From Sipunculus nudus (taxonomy: Eukaryota > Annelida > Sipuncula > Golfingiida > Sipunculidae), in NCBI GenBank assembly GCA_026874595.1, contig CM049319.1, positions 41,331,973 through 41,395,972 on the forward strand: 64,000 bases of DNA, given 5' to 3'. The first letter of the stretch is position 1. Each line of letters opens with the position of its first letter. Below are positions 23,431-34,286 of the stretch, one piece after another. The notes under the pieces were generated by a model that searched no databases, was not told the DNA's origin, and was given only the letters and a program-made list of their open reading frames with translations. A program made the position numbers and the translations under genes.

Positions 23431-24081
23431 ATGAAAAATCACTCGAAAGTGATACAAACCATCATGTATGAATGGCTCAAATAACTCCATTTTAGAGTCA
23501 AGAGAGGAATCTACTACCTCAACTTCGTCAAACAAAGAACTGACATTGAAGGTGTCAGTCATAAACTCTGTTCCAGAGTCATCTAAGGAATCTACATCCT
23601 TACCAAACTCCTCATGAGAGTCAACAGAGGAATTTTCCTCAGCAGAAACTAACTTTTGTTTGTCATTAGAGGACCTTGCCTCATCTGAAATACTCTCACA
23701 AGAGTCATAAAAGGACTTAGCCTCATTCAGAGAACACTCCTCGCAAGAGTCTTGAAAGGACCTAGCCTTAATTAATTTCTCGCAGGAATCAACTGAGGTT
23801 ATTACCCCGCAATCTAAGGATTCTTCTTTGGATTTAGACGGCACTTGGGCCTCCATAGCATCAAACTCTTTATTTGAGTCAACAAAGGAAGTGTACCCCT
23901 TATTTACATGAAAAGAGCCTGGCTCTTGTACTATGCTATGAATAGATTTTGAAACAAAACCAGAAGGTTTGCTATTTGGTCTATTCGCAAGTTTCCAGCA
24001 GTCAGATATTAGATGACCTTCCTTCTTGCAGTAATTACAGATTTTCTTTGAAAATGACTGGTCTTTGGTGGACTTAGACAC
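23416..24081 (-). pseudogene. Gag zinc knuckle and acidic serine-rich linker
   Basis: CNYCKKEGHLISDC near the start (residues 11-24) is a CX2CX4HX4C zinc knuckle that binds RNA. The rest is an acidic linker with repeating DSCE/SVDS/DDSG words, about 150 residues, leading to the protease. The homologous linker at 10725-10917 shows the same repeats. The frame ends shortly before the DTG region of the protease because of a small deletion near 23430. Confidence 0.75.
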
Positions 24082-24253
24082 AGTGGACGTGGACTGAGGT
24101 GTAGCTATGGGCTTTGCTGAAGTATCAGGACTACTAGTACTGGGTGACTGCGCTGTAACTTCTTTTGACCATACTGTTTTACATTCTTATTTGTGAATGA
24201 CTGATTTGATTTGCTAGTAAAGGACATTTTGTGTGTCAATGAATAATCATCAG

Positions 24254-24885
24254 CTAACTGAGCAGCAATGTCAATTGTTTCAGGACTTTTCTCATCGAGA
24301 AATGTTTTAACATCTGCATTAATGCAGCGCTTAATTCTTCAAGCAAAATCAACTGGCGCAAATTGTCAAAATCTGTCATTACACTTTTAGAACTACACCA
24401 GCGATCAAACAACTGCTCTTTTGTTCTAGCAAATTCTACGTAGGTCTGTTCTTTGCGCTTTTCCCAATTTCTGAATTTCTGGCGGTAAGCCTCTGGAAAT
24501 AACTCATAACCTGTTAGGATTAACCGTTTTGCCAGGTCATAATCAGCAGCAGCTTCTGATGAAAGCTCTGTATAAATTTCTTTGGCCTTGCCAGTCAATA
24601 CACTTTGTAACAACATAGTCCAATTTTCCTTAGGCCATTTTAAATTTTCAGCTACCTTCTTAAAGTGTAGTAATATTTATCAACCTCTTTTTCTTGAAAA
24701 GGTGGGACAAGTCTAATGTGTTTAGTATCATCAAAACTGAAAGTTGGGGCAGCACTTAGACTACGTTCTACTTTATGAACTCTACAGAAAGACACAGCCG
24801 TGTGTATCTCCACACATACCAGGCTAATCACGTGACCCACTACCAAGCGTGAAAACTCAAGACCCACATTACAACGAGAGTTCAA
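24254..24885 (-). pseudogene. SCAN-like Gag capsid, Gmr1-like Gypsy
   Basis: Two frames. 24885-24652 ends with RLVPPFQEKEVDKYYYT, and 24616-24254 has LLQSVLTGKAKEIYTEL, FPEAYRQKFRNWEK, YVEFARTKEQLFDRWC and LRQLILLEE. The segment FPEAYRQKFR...LLEE matches the fold-defining blocks of the SCAN domain, which is known to derive from the Gag capsid of Gmr1-like Gypsy elements. One frameshift near 24640 and another after 24300. The first ~40 codons are probably leader/LTR sequence and not Gag. Confidence 0.75.
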
Positions 24886-25120
24886 CCAATACGGAATGTA
24901 ACAACAACACGAGCCACGCCCGTGTCACTTATTAGAGCACCTGTAACAATACACCTATTTACACAACATAAGTACTGGAAACAGTATATATATGTAACGC
25001 CTATGTCACCTTGTGCTAGTACAACACGAAAAAATAATTCAGAAACAGCGGAGCCGATCCAACATACAGCCTACTCCTGAAGTGCCATCTACCGTTCCTC
25101 CAGCCGCATTATGTGGCTTA

Positions 25121-25700
25121 CACGGCTCCCGGGCTATGTCTGAATCACCCACGTTTAGACGACAAGTGTCATCGGCAATAAGTGGATATCTGATCTAATA
25201 CTATTTGTGATATCATTTAAGTACACAAAAAACTGTAAAGGACATGTGGCTAAAACACGGCTCCCGGGCTATGTCTGAATCACTCACGTTTAGACGACAA
25301 GTGTCATCGGCATATAAGTGGATATCTGATCTAATACTATTTGTGATATCATTAAAGTAGACTAAAAACTGTAAAGGACCTAGAATTGGACCTTGAGGTA
25401 CACCGGCTTCAATCTTCAATCTTCAAAGCTACAATCATGATGATTCTCTGTTTGCTAGTTCAAACTCTCTGGAAATTGAAACTGGCCGATAATTTTTAAC
25501 ATCTTTACGGTCATCTTTTTTTTTATACTGGGACGATGCTTGTCCTATTTTCACGCTGTAGGAACCTGCTGAAATTTCAGTAAATAATTAAATAGCTCGC
25601 ACAGAGACTGGTAAATTCCGGTGGCCGTATATTTTAACACAAGTTTGCCGATTTGATCTGGTCCAGTTGCCTTTTCCGTGGAACTGGAACCCACTAACAA
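25121..25700 (-). pseudogene. Jockey/CR1-type LINE RT fragment with internal duplication
   Basis: The 25419-25213 frame has [20 protein letters not shown] and LYADDT, the RT blocks with the catalytic YADD. Further upstream on the minus strand (25690-25450), broken frames show DQIGKLVLKY, LCELFNYLL and an NYRPVS-like block. About 125 bp of the YADD region is duplicated in tandem (25121-25245 and 25257-25380) with small indels. Too short to place firmly in a clade. Confidence 0.7.
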
Positions 25701-27215
25701 GACAAAGATACAATTAAACTACCATTGCAAAAGACTGACTCTTCTTTTTTGGCTGAGATAACCACCCTAGTAGGTAGAACCCGTTTAGATGGCATAGATT
25801 TTTCTAGCATTCTAGGTGGTGGTGTTGACTTAGGCACCAGTCTTTTTTTGACTAATGCCGAAGTCAATCAATTGATAGCTTAATTAAAAACTATTAGAGG
25901 TGAAAGCATCGTGCTTCCTGCAACCAAAACTAGCTATACTGTAGCAGCTCCAAATATTTCGACTTTTACTGGAAATCCTGACAAAAAAGATAGTTATGAA
26001 CGGTGGCGGTTACAGGTTAAGTTTCTGATACACAATGCCTCTATACCTGAACCTCAAATAATTACCGCCATCAACCTATCTGTCAATGATAAAGCAGCCA
26101 ATGTGCTATATTCAATGCCTGATGGCTCAAGTCCTTCAGAGGTATTAGGAAAATTTGACAAATAGTGCTCTTCCTTTAGACCTTCTAAACACAACTTTCA
26201 TTCAAGTAAACAAGAACCAAAGGAAGACATTATCACATGGAGTTGTAGGCGACATGGAATGCTAGGCCTAATAAATAAAAAGCAACCAATGTTTTCTACA
26301 AGCAAATGCTTCGTTCAGAGTTTTAGAATTGATTAGCTACCAAAGAAATTCAAGATGCTACCCGCCATCGTTATGATTACGATGAAGAACCATTAGAATC
26401 CCAAAGGTTTCCTCGAAAGACCGAAAGCACTAACTGTCTTCCAAGTCAGAAAAGGCTGACAACTTCTCCCTAAACAAATTGTTCAATCGTCTAGATTCTC
26501 TAGCAGGAAAATGTACAAGTAGGATGGAGATATTAGAAGCCAGATTGACACGTATGGAGAAAGTCCCCTCTTCATAGAAAACTGCTCACTCTACAACTAC
26601 AACTAGATTTCCCAGGACTCAAGTCTGCCTGAGTTGTGTTGTACCCGTTGCAAGAGTAACACTCACTGTGTAAACCAATTTCATGCTCGAAGGGACAAAA
26701 ACGGCCAGTTGCTAAAACAAACTGGCCTTACCCGCCCTCAGTCCTGGGAAAGGACAGGTATGGTAAAAACACCCACAAACCAACAGAAAGTCACAAACCC
26801 TACACCGTGGCAACTTGCATTTAAGTCATTGCAATCAAGTCGGAGTTCCGAACTAAGCGTACGGAACTTAGCCAATAACTATCCCACCTCATGGTAAAGT
26901 TAATGTAAATGGTAAATGCGATCACAAGGGCAGTAACAAAATGAAAAGCCTTAGTTATCACTGAAACTAATCAGTTCCAAATGCTCCAAGCTGGTCTATT
27001 GATATGCGCAATTTCCACTGGCTCCTATCAAAGAATTTAAGTTCAGACTAAATAAGGCTGTACTGTGCGAGTTACAAGGAGCTTCTTCGACAGAATCAAT
27101 TGGGGATAGCACACCTGAGGTATCATTTCTTGAACTAGTTCAAGTTAATGATATCCTGTCCCCTGTGAAACTGAATCAGGTAAATCACCTTCTACTGAAG
27201 TGGGCTCGAGACCTA
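25690..27215 (+). pseudogene. Decayed plus-strand gag-pol remnant of an LTR element
   Basis: The frame at 25911-26165 contains FTGNPDKKDSYERWRLQVK and ITAINLSVNDKAANVLYSM, a Gag capsid type seen in invertebrate LTR elements. Near 26630-26700, CTRCKSNTHCVNQFHARRDK is a degenerate zinc knuckle. At 27040-27200, FRLNKAVLCELQGA and LSPVKLNQVNHLLLKWA resemble the segment just upstream of RT in Gypsy Pol. Many frameshifts; no LTRs found. Confidence 0.55.
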
Positions 27216-27509
27216 CACAAATCAATATTATGAAAACTATAAACCAAACTATCCATTACATAATAATGAAGGTATATAATTGTTTATTGGCAATTTTATT
27301 GGTTAGAATAGTTATGTTATATTAAATAATTAATATATAATTTAGAACAGAATGATATGTCCTTTCATTTTAGACTTTAACCCGCCTCTTTCATATATAT
27401 ATATATAATTAAGAAAAGTGAATATGGTCAATTGCAATATGTTATAAAAAATATCTCCTTGTCAGTGAGTTGTTGGTGCCACTACTAGAAGATTTGAATA
27501 CACACACAC

Positions 27510-27544
<35 letters not shown>

Positions 27545-28122
27545 CTTAGTATTTGTGTATTCAGAGCTCCATATAAAAATATTAAATATCTTTCAGCAAA
27601 ATAATTTAGCAATATTTCAGGAACTTGTTTGGTACTTCTAAATAATCTGTGATTTTTTTAATACTTTAGCATAATTTCCATCTTGATGGCACTTATTGTT
27701 TTCTGTAAAACAATGAAATCCTTTTCCTAACCCAATAGATAGGTACTTTGATTATAGTGATCCTTGTTTTAAGTGACATGTGCATGGTTAAAATATGCAA
27801 TAATGTAGAGGAAAACTTCTTGAAACAAAACCTTATAGATTTCTCATCATCGCTATTCGTTTTATGTGTACACAATTCTTTCATTTCATAACTAATTCCA
27901 AACAAAATAATAATGCAACAACGAACACATTTAGAGGCACTCCCAGATGTTTTTTTGTAGTTCACCAGCTTGTAACACTTTGAGGAAATCAGTCAGTGTA
28001 AGCACTCAAGGTGATAATCATGCGGACTTATCGTTATTTGAATGGATGTTTGTTAGTTAAAAACTCAGTGAAGGTCAATGTAATCCTCTGCAAGCGTATA
28101 TTGGATTTCTAATTTCACTTAG

Positions 28123-28163
<41 letters not shown>

Positions 28164-28340
28164 TTTTTGACAAGTGCATTCATAAATAATAAATTTGAAT
28201 TGTGTTCACATGTATGCCTTGAAAATTATTTGTTCATGTGTATTTAGAGACAATGCTGAAACGTATTGCATATAGTTTGTTTTCTTATGTGTCAGAGATA
28301 GTATATTGGCATTTATTGTGTTATAGTGTATAACTTCATA

Positions 28341-28379
<39 letters not shown>

Positions 28380-28542
28380 CATTAAACTATACAACATATA
28401 CATATTACATTACACTAAAACTTTCTTCCAATAGAGAGAGAGAGAGAAGAGAAGAGAGAGAGAGAATGAGTCTGTGTGTCAAAGTGTTAATGTATGTCAG
28501 AGAGAGAGAGAGACTGTGTCTGTGTGTGTCAGAGAGAGGAAG

Positions 28543-28597
<55 letters not shown>

Positions 28598-28720
28598 GTA
28601 TAATAAAGAGTTAGATAAACTGTCTGATTAAACTGTTAATGAAAGTTATCTAACGGACAAACAGACAGAGAATATTACTTACAAGTCTGAACCAACTCAT
28701 AAAAATGCCCCAGATCCCGA
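27216..28720. repeat. AT-rich stretch with dense microsatellites
   Basis: It holds (TA)n runs near 27397-27413, 27512-27543, 28122-28160, 28342-28377 and 28545-28597, and an impure (GA)n tract at 28433-28532. No gene is visible; the 90-codon ORF at 27693-27965 has no recognised family. Confidence 0.75.
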
Positions 28721-28952
28721 CATAAGCTGTGTAAGCAATGTAAGCACTTACCTATGCAAGCACAGAGTTCTTGCTGTCCAGAGTCAAGCGCGGGAGAGCG
28801 CTCAGTGGGTAAACAGATACTGTACCGACACTGGTACTGTCAAGAGGCAAGCATGGTTTGGAGCATTCTGACCAGGCTTGACAACTGGTGTCGTCTGATC
28901 AAGGCATAAAGCCAGCGTGCCGATATCCCAGGTTTGCCTCTATATGAGGGGG

Positions 28953-29448
28953 TAGACCCAGTTGTGGCTCTGTTGTATATACAGAGCCACAGGTCCCAGC
29001 CTTCATTTATCTAGCGGGGAGGCTACACCTGATGTTGGGTGCCTATCCCAGTGCCCCGTGTGCTGATTGTTTCAAGAGGCATTTTACATGCATGTGTTAC
29101 AACATCACTGGTGCGAGTGTCCCGTAACTGGACCACTCCATTCACAAGGACCATTGGCCATAGACAGCGTTGTTACCAAGGTAACCCACTTGATTGTTTC
29201 AACTTGCCAGGCGCATGTATCACATTTCAGCTGCGTGCGCCAGTAAGTTTGCAGTGATGATGTAACACGTGCAGTGCACAGGGTTAGCCTGAAACAATCA
29301 CCAACCAATCACCCGGGGCTTATAATTAACCACAGGCTGAATGTCTTAAATGGGTACATCGTAGTCACCTGCATGCGCTCCTGTCCGCTAGATAAATGAA
29401 GGCAAGGACCTGTGGCTCTGTGTTAACTACAGAGCCCAACTGGGTCTA
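28953..29448. mobile_element. Inverted-repeat element with hairpins in both ends
   Basis: It starts TAGACCCAGTTGTGGCTCTG and ends with the inverse; the end repeats run for about 75 bp, to CTTCATTTATCTAGCGG. Each end is itself a hairpin: GTGGCTCTGT...ACAGAGCCAC on the left, GGCTCTGTG...TACAGAGCC on the right. Imperfect 10-bp direct repeats TATGAGGGGG/TACGAGGGGG flank it (28943-28952 and 29449-29458), a possible target duplication. No coding capacity; superfamily unknown. Confidence 0.65.
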
Positions 29449-29458
29449 TACGAGGGGG

Positions 29459-29771
29459 TATGGAGACTTCAGTGAGTAAAGGGAGCTGTAAAGAAATGTA
29501 TGTGGGATAAGCATGGGGTGTACGCTTTAACTAAAGATATGGGAGTTGCGGGCAACTCAACTTCGCCGATGCTTAACCATCTCCATTTCCTTACACGAAG
29601 AGACCATAGTTACTCCCTAAGTGTCTTTCCTACGAGCCATTGTGTGAGGTCTGCACCCGATGCCCGCTAGTCTTTAAGTGATAATATCCCCTCTCTGACC
29701 CACTGGCTGTGATTATCATCCGGGCATTAATGGGCGAGTCCACTAATAGTGTTTGTATGTGTAGGGGGGGG
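29459..29771. other. Short non-coding gap before the Gypsy element
   Basis: No gene or repeat boundary recognised. It ends in a G10 run (29764-29773) that runs into the target duplication GGTAT. Confidence 0.5.
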
Positions 29772-29776
29772 GGTAT

Positions 29777-29969
29777 TGTCGGGTATTTGGAGGATTTTGA
29801 GGTGCCGTTGCAAATAAAACACGCACAAATATGGAGGACAACCGAACAACTTTATTCCAGCCATATCACTCGTACATATCATAGGGCGAGCCGCCGCACC
29901 ACTACTAAGTCCGCTGAAATATAGTTCCACTAGATACCTCGACACATTACTTAATACAAATACACATCA
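29777..29969 (-). repeat. 3' LTR of the Steamer-like element
   Basis: 193 bp, minus-strand TGATGTGT...CCCGACA. It holds a minus-strand AATAAA polyadenylation signal near 29850. A 71-codon plus-strand ORF over it is antisense and also appears at the other LTR; it is not a gene. Confidence 0.95.
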
Positions 29970-29984
29970 TCTCTCCCCTCCTTA
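29970..29984 (-). other. Polypurine tract
   Basis: Minus strand AAGGAGGGGAGAGA directly before the TG of the 3' LTR: the expected primer site for plus-strand DNA synthesis. Confidence 0.85.
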
Positions 29985-30225
29985 AACAAAAACCTGGGGG
30001 AAAATACATACACGACCAACACAGACACTATTGCAGGACGTATAAGGTGTGGTATGTCTGACCGGTATAAACTATACTGCATTAAGAAATCATAGGTTTC
30101 CCTGACATATGTGACATATAACACTAATAAGCCTTCTATGACAAAATAGATGGTAGATCCTGAGAGAGATATCTGGAAACAAGACACAACGGAACTAAAA
30201 TAAATATACATATAGCATTATAACA

Positions 30226-32772
30226 TTAGATATTAAGCCTCTCTGGTGGCTTCCGTATTCTTATAGAACGCCGAACTGACACTGGTTGAACTTTACTTGG
30301 GCTTGAAGGTTTCTGTGTGTCATGAACAGTAGAGGATATACATGTATTTCCATTTCCTTCAGCCTCTTTTTCAGTAACACTAGAACTTTGGACATTTGAC
30401 TGACCTAAATCACTGACTTGACAATGACTATCGGTTTCACATTTGGGTTGAGAATAATCAGTCTGACCTGCAGATGCTGGATATCTCAAAACCTCTGTCA
30501 ATTCCGGTGAAAACTGTGTGAGAATATCATTTTCCTTATCAGACGGATGAGAACTATCACACAACCTAGGGATAATCTGTTCAATGTGTCTACACCACAC
30601 ATTTTCTCCTATTTGTACTGTATAGTTTACAGGACCATCCTTAGACAGTACCACCCCTGGTACCCATTTTTGTTTACCGCTGTAAGTCCTAACCCACACG
30701 GTTTCATTCACACGGAACTCCCTGTGTTTCGAATATTTCTCTCGATGTTCTATTTGTTCATGCAACTGATTTTTCATTCGTCTTTCCGTGTTTGGACGCA
30801 GATTATTTAGACGATTCCTTAACGGCCTCTTTAGAAACATCGCCGGGGACTCGCCTGTTACAGAGTGTGGAGCATTTCTATAAGCCAATAAGAACCTGCT
30901 CAATTTTGTTTGCAAGGAACCATGATCTCGAGATGCTGCTTTCAATGCACGTTTCAGGCTTTGGACAAAACGCTCAGCTTGGCCATTGGTACTTGGATGA
31001 TAGGGGGCGCTAAATTTGTGTGTTATGCCATTACCATCCATAAATTTCTTGAATTCGGCCGATGTAAACTGACTTCCGTTGTCAGATACTAAAATTTGAG
31101 GTAGGCCATTTCGGCTGAACACTTCCCGCAAAATTTCAATTGTCTTATCCGAAGTTGTTGATGACATTAAATATACTTCCGGCCATTTGGAGAACGCATC
31201 TACAATCACTAAATAAACCTGGCTATCCATGGGACCCGCAAAATCAACATGTATTCGCTCCCATGGCTTGGATGCTGGTACCCATGGGTGAAGTGGTGCC
31301 AGTGAAGGGTTATTCTGGTTAACCTGGCATAGTTCACAACATTTAGACTTGCTCTCAATATGGCTATCGATCTGGGGCCACCAAACGTAACTTCTGGCTA
31401 CGGATTTCATTTTAACGATCCCAATGTGACCCTCATGCAGTTCGTCTAAAACTGCCGACCGACATTTCGGGGGAACGATTACGCGCAGACCCCACAACAG
31501 AATGCCGTTTTCAATCGTAATTTCATTCCTACGCTGAAAGTAAGGCTGAAGAACTGCCTCAGAATCCGTGAGGTTTCTTGGCCAACCTTCTATGACATAT
31601 CGGGAAACTTTAGATAAGACCGGATCGGTCCTAGTCGTCTTGCGGATACGGTCATGAGAACATGGCAGAACATCGATGTGAAAAACGTGCGCGATTGACG
31701 GTTCAGTTTCCATGTCCACGACTGGACCGGGCAGCCTGGACATGCAATCGGCGTTTGCATTAAGTTCCGCTTTCCGGTATTTAATTTCATAATCAAAACC
31801 GGCTAAGAACATGGCCCAACGCTGTATACGCTCAGCTGCTAAAGTAGGCATACCTGATCTAGGGCCAAACAGAACAGTCAAGGGTTTGTTGTCTGTAATC
31901 AGAGTGAATTTCCGCCCATAAATATACATATAAAACTTCTTCAATGCGAAAGGAATGGCTAATGCCTCTCGCTCGATTTGCGGATAATTTCTTTCGGGTT
32001 TCGTCAAAGATCGCGAGGCGAACTGGATCGGTCTTTCTTCGCCATTCGGTAAGATATGTGAAAGGACGGCGCCTACACCTACTGGACTACCATCCGTTGC
32101 TATAGCAATGGGCAAATCTGGATTGAAGTGCATTAAAAACCCAGAGTCCTTTAACATCTGCTTAGACTCTATAAAAGCCTTCTCAGCAATATCTGACCAT
32201 TTAAATGCTTGTCCCTTCTCCAGCATTGCTGTGAGAGGTTTGATTACACTGGCTAGGTTTGGCACAAACCGCCTATAGTAATTCAGCATACCCAGGTAAG
32301 ACCTGAGACCAGACAAGTCTTTAGGGGGAGGCATATTACTAATCTCTTCTACCTTTGAGGGAGACTTGTGTACACCATGTCTATCTATCACATGACCAAG
32401 GTACTCAACCGATTGGCACATGAAGTCACACTTGCTCCTCTTGAGCTTCAATCCATATTCACCTAACCTCTGTAAAACTCTGTCTAAATTTGACACGTGT
32501 TCCTCCTCTGAACAACCTGTAACTAGTATGTCATCCAAATATACCTGTACACCAGGTAGACCCTGCAGTACCTGCTCGATAGTCTTTTGCCAGATAGCAG
32601 GTGCTGTGGTTATGCCGAACACTAATCTGTTTTGTTGGAATAGCCCTTTATGCGTTGAGAGAACAAGGTACCTCTTGGACTCTTCGTCTAACTCCATCTG
32701 GTTATATGCATGAGCTAGATCTAGTTTAGAAAAGGAGACACCACCGGCTAAATTAGCCAGGATGTCTTCCAC
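30226..32772 (-). CDS. Gypsy Pol: RT palm, RNase H, integrase (second frame)
   Basis: 848 open codons, the downstream part of the Steamer-like Gag-Pol, so no own start is expected (the first codon is GTG). RT: FSKLDLAHAYNQ near residue 15 and the catalytic YLDDILV near 79. RNase H follows with TDGSPVGVGAVL near 227, YPQIEREALA and ITDNKPL. Integrase: HEGHIGI...CCELC zinc finger near 440-475, then DDE residues in HVDFAGPM, LVSDNGSQF and an NGQAERF segment whose Glu is the third. The C-terminus has a GPF-like GKQKWVPGVV segment and ends RKPPERLNI, the usual Mag-clade ending. All catalytic residues are present. It joins the upstream frame only by a shift at about 32775. Confidence 0.93.
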   Translation of the reverse strand: MEDILANLAGGVSFSKLDLAHAYNQMELDEESKRYLVLSTHKGLFQQNRLVFGITTAPAIWQKTIEQVLQGLPGVQVYLDDILVTGCSEEEHVSNLDRVLQRLGEYGLKLKRSKCDFMCQSVEYLGHVIDRHGVHKSPSKVEEISNMPPPKDLSGLRSYLGMLNYYRRFVPNLASVIKPLTAMLEKGQAFKWSDIAEKAFIESKQMLKDSGFLMHFNPDLPIAIATDGSPVGVGAVLSHILPNGEERPIQFASRSLTKPERNYPQIEREALAIPFALKKFYMYIYGRKFTLITDNKPLTVLFGPRSGMPTLAAERIQRWAMFLAGFDYEIKYRKAELNANADCMSRLPGPVVDMETEPSIAHVFHIDVLPCSHDRIRKTTRTDPVLSKVSRYVIEGWPRNLTDSEAVLQPYFQRRNEITIENGILLWGLRVIVPPKCRSAVLDELHEGHIGIVKMKSVARSYVWWPQIDSHIESKSKCCELCQVNQNNPSLAPLHPWVPASKPWERIHVDFAGPMDSQVYLVIVDAFSKWPEVYLMSSTTSDKTIEILREVFSRNGLPQILVSDNGSQFTSAEFKKFMDGNGITHKFSAPYHPSTNGQAERFVQSLKRALKAASRDHGSLQTKLSRFLLAYRNAPHSVTGESPAMFLKRPLRNRLNNLRPNTERRMKNQLHEQIEHREKYSKHREFRVNETVWVRTYSGKQKWVPGVVLSKDGPVNYTVQIGENVWCRHIEQIIPRLCDSSHPSDKENDILTQFSPELTEVLRYPASAGQTDYSQPKCETDSHCQVSDLGQSNVQSSSVTEKEAEGNGNTCISSTVHDTQKPSSPSKVQPVSVRRSIRIRKPPERLNI

Positions 32773-32774
32773 GT

Positions 32775-33843
32775 TTATGCTAGGGGCGCCACTGGTACAA
32801 TTACCGGGTTTACTGTAGTTTTATAATTGCCACATAGCCTGACTGTACCATCCTTTTTCGGCACAGCTAACACTCCTGTGCTCCATTCACTGTGTGTTAT
32901 AGGAGTCAACACCCCACAATTTTCCAATCTAGTTAATTCCTGTTCTACCGGAGTCCTCATTGAATAAGGAACCCTGTATGGTCTGGTTGTTACTGGCTGA
33001 GCATCCTCCACAATAGAGATGCTTGCCTTGATACCTTTTAATTTACCCAGCTTGCCATCAAACAAGGCTGCATGCTTATCCAATATTCTATCAAGTTTCC
33101 TCGTCATCTCAATCTTGTTTACAACCTCTGACGAGCTATCTGAACTTACCTCTGAGAAATCTAACTGTTTCCAGTTGAGCCGGATGGCATATAGCCATTC
33201 CCTACCTAGCAAGGCATGCTTAGTGTGTTTAACCACATACAGACACAAATTCTTGTGTTGTTTGTTGTATTTAACCTTTACAGCCAATTTACCTACAGGT
33301 TTGACTTTCTCTCCTGTAAAACTAGAGAACATTTTACTTGTCTCATGCAATGTCAAATGTGAAAACTTGTCTTTATACATCTCATAAGGTATCATTGATA
33401 CTGATGACCCAGTATCAAGCTCCATCTTAACCTGTACCTGCTCAATACCCATAGTAACATATATAGCATCAGCACATGCATTTCCATTCTCTTTTGACAC
33501 AACCTTTAGAATGGAATATGGAGTACATTCATCATTTGAATCAATGGCACTATTATCATCACAAGAGTCCCTGATATTATCAACAGAGTCACTGGTATTA
33601 TCAACAGAGTCACTGGTATTATCATCAAGGTCCACAACTTGATGTACTGGTCTTGGTGTCCTTTTCTGATGCTCCTGTGTTTTTCGACCCCTGCCACGAC
33701 CACGTGTCGAACTCTGCCTCTGGTTAAAACGGCTCTGGCATTTCCGGGCGATATGTCCTACTTTCTTGCAGCTGTTACAGGTCACACTCTTAAACCAGCA
33801 CTGCTCTGGTGTATGCGAGCTACGTCCACACCTGTAGCATTTA
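32775..33843 (-). CDS. Gypsy zinc knuckles, protease and RT start (first frame)
   Basis: This frame continues gag after the DIRS insertion. The first knuckle CYRCGRSSHTPEQC (33837-33796) and the second CNSCKKVGHIARKC (33779-33738) are both CX2CX4HX4C. A basic stretch follows, then three acidic TSDSVDN-type tandem units encoded at 33545-33625, then protease with MELDTGSSVSMIP (DTG site near 33415). RT begins with LENCGVLTPITHSEW and VPKKDGTVRLCGNY. A stop at 32775-32777 ends the frame in the middle of RT, while the next frame opens one base off. The cluster GCGCCCC near 32787 is the likely slip site or mutation. In Mag-type elements Gag and Pol are usually one frame, so this is probably a mutation. 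Confidence 0.9.
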
Positions 33844-33845
33844 AT

Positions 33846-33964
33846 TTTAAAATTAAACGAGACTTACCTCTTAAGTTGAAGTTTGATTGTAATTTAACTC
33901 TCATCTGGATCATTTTAGGGATTATATGCGATGTGAGATGTGCGTGCGCATGCGCGGAGGTCAA
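33846..33964. repeat. DIRS right inverted terminal repeat with extension
   Basis: 33893-33964 is the inverted copy of the left repeat (with a diverged centre). 33846-33892 is the extension at the outer end, TTTTAAAATTAAACGAGACT and following, absent from the left end. Confidence 0.88.
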
Positions 33965-34019
33965 TTTTTGAAGCGGAGTGTTCACGCCTACAGTTAGGGT
34001 GGGTTTCTTGTAGGGCTGG

Positions 34020-34141
34020 GCATATAATCCCTAAAATGATCCAGATGAGAGTTAAATTACAATCAAACTTCAACTAAGGGGGTAAGTCTCGTTTAATTTT
34101 AAAATTTAACTCTCATCTGATCATTCGGGATTCTACGAGAT
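34020..34141. other. DIRS internal complementary region
   Basis: 34105-34141 is complementary to the first 37 bases of the left end as read in the element, and 34020-34104 is complementary to the right end and its extension (two small differences). The two parts are joined head to tail (…TTTTAAAA|TTTAACTC…), so the region can pair with both element ends at once. That is the known arrangement in DIRS elements, thought to template closing of the circular DNA intermediate. Confidence 0.9.
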
Positions 34142-34286
34142 TTCAAAGCAGGTGTGAACACGAACAACAATATACCACCAATGAACTTTATTAAAAAATA
34201 CATGAATTACCATCATGTGATCTGTCCTAGTGCAAAACATATTAGCAATTGTGAATGAACACAAGTTCTACATTTATAATACTGGT

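Larger units (their letters stand above)
23153..24948 (-). mobile_element. Gmr1-like Gypsy remnant, 5' part (gag-PR)
   Basis: Minus-strand order: a possible LTR start (TGTTACAGGTGC, 24948-24937), a SCAN-like capsid region (to about 24254), a zinc knuckle and acidic linker (24081-23416), and part of the protease (23415-23153), cut by the LINE at 23152. Same family as 8155-10917, with which it overlaps by about 600 bp. No continuation of the protease was found on the far side of the LINE. Confidence 0.75.

Noticed and set aside
27397-28600. Repeated TA/GA tracts as a CRISPR-like or regulatory array
   Set aside because: They are simple microsatellites without unit-spacer structure.
29709-29924. 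Plus-strand ORF over the LTR, repeated at 39543-39788
   Set aside because: It is the antisense of the LTR and its flank; the repetition reflects LTR duplication.
33846-34104. Imperfect palindrome that could be a small MITE next to the DIRS element
   Set aside because: Its parts match the two ends of the DIRS element in the order expected of an internal complementary region plus right terminal repeat, and the Gypsy frame continues outside it.
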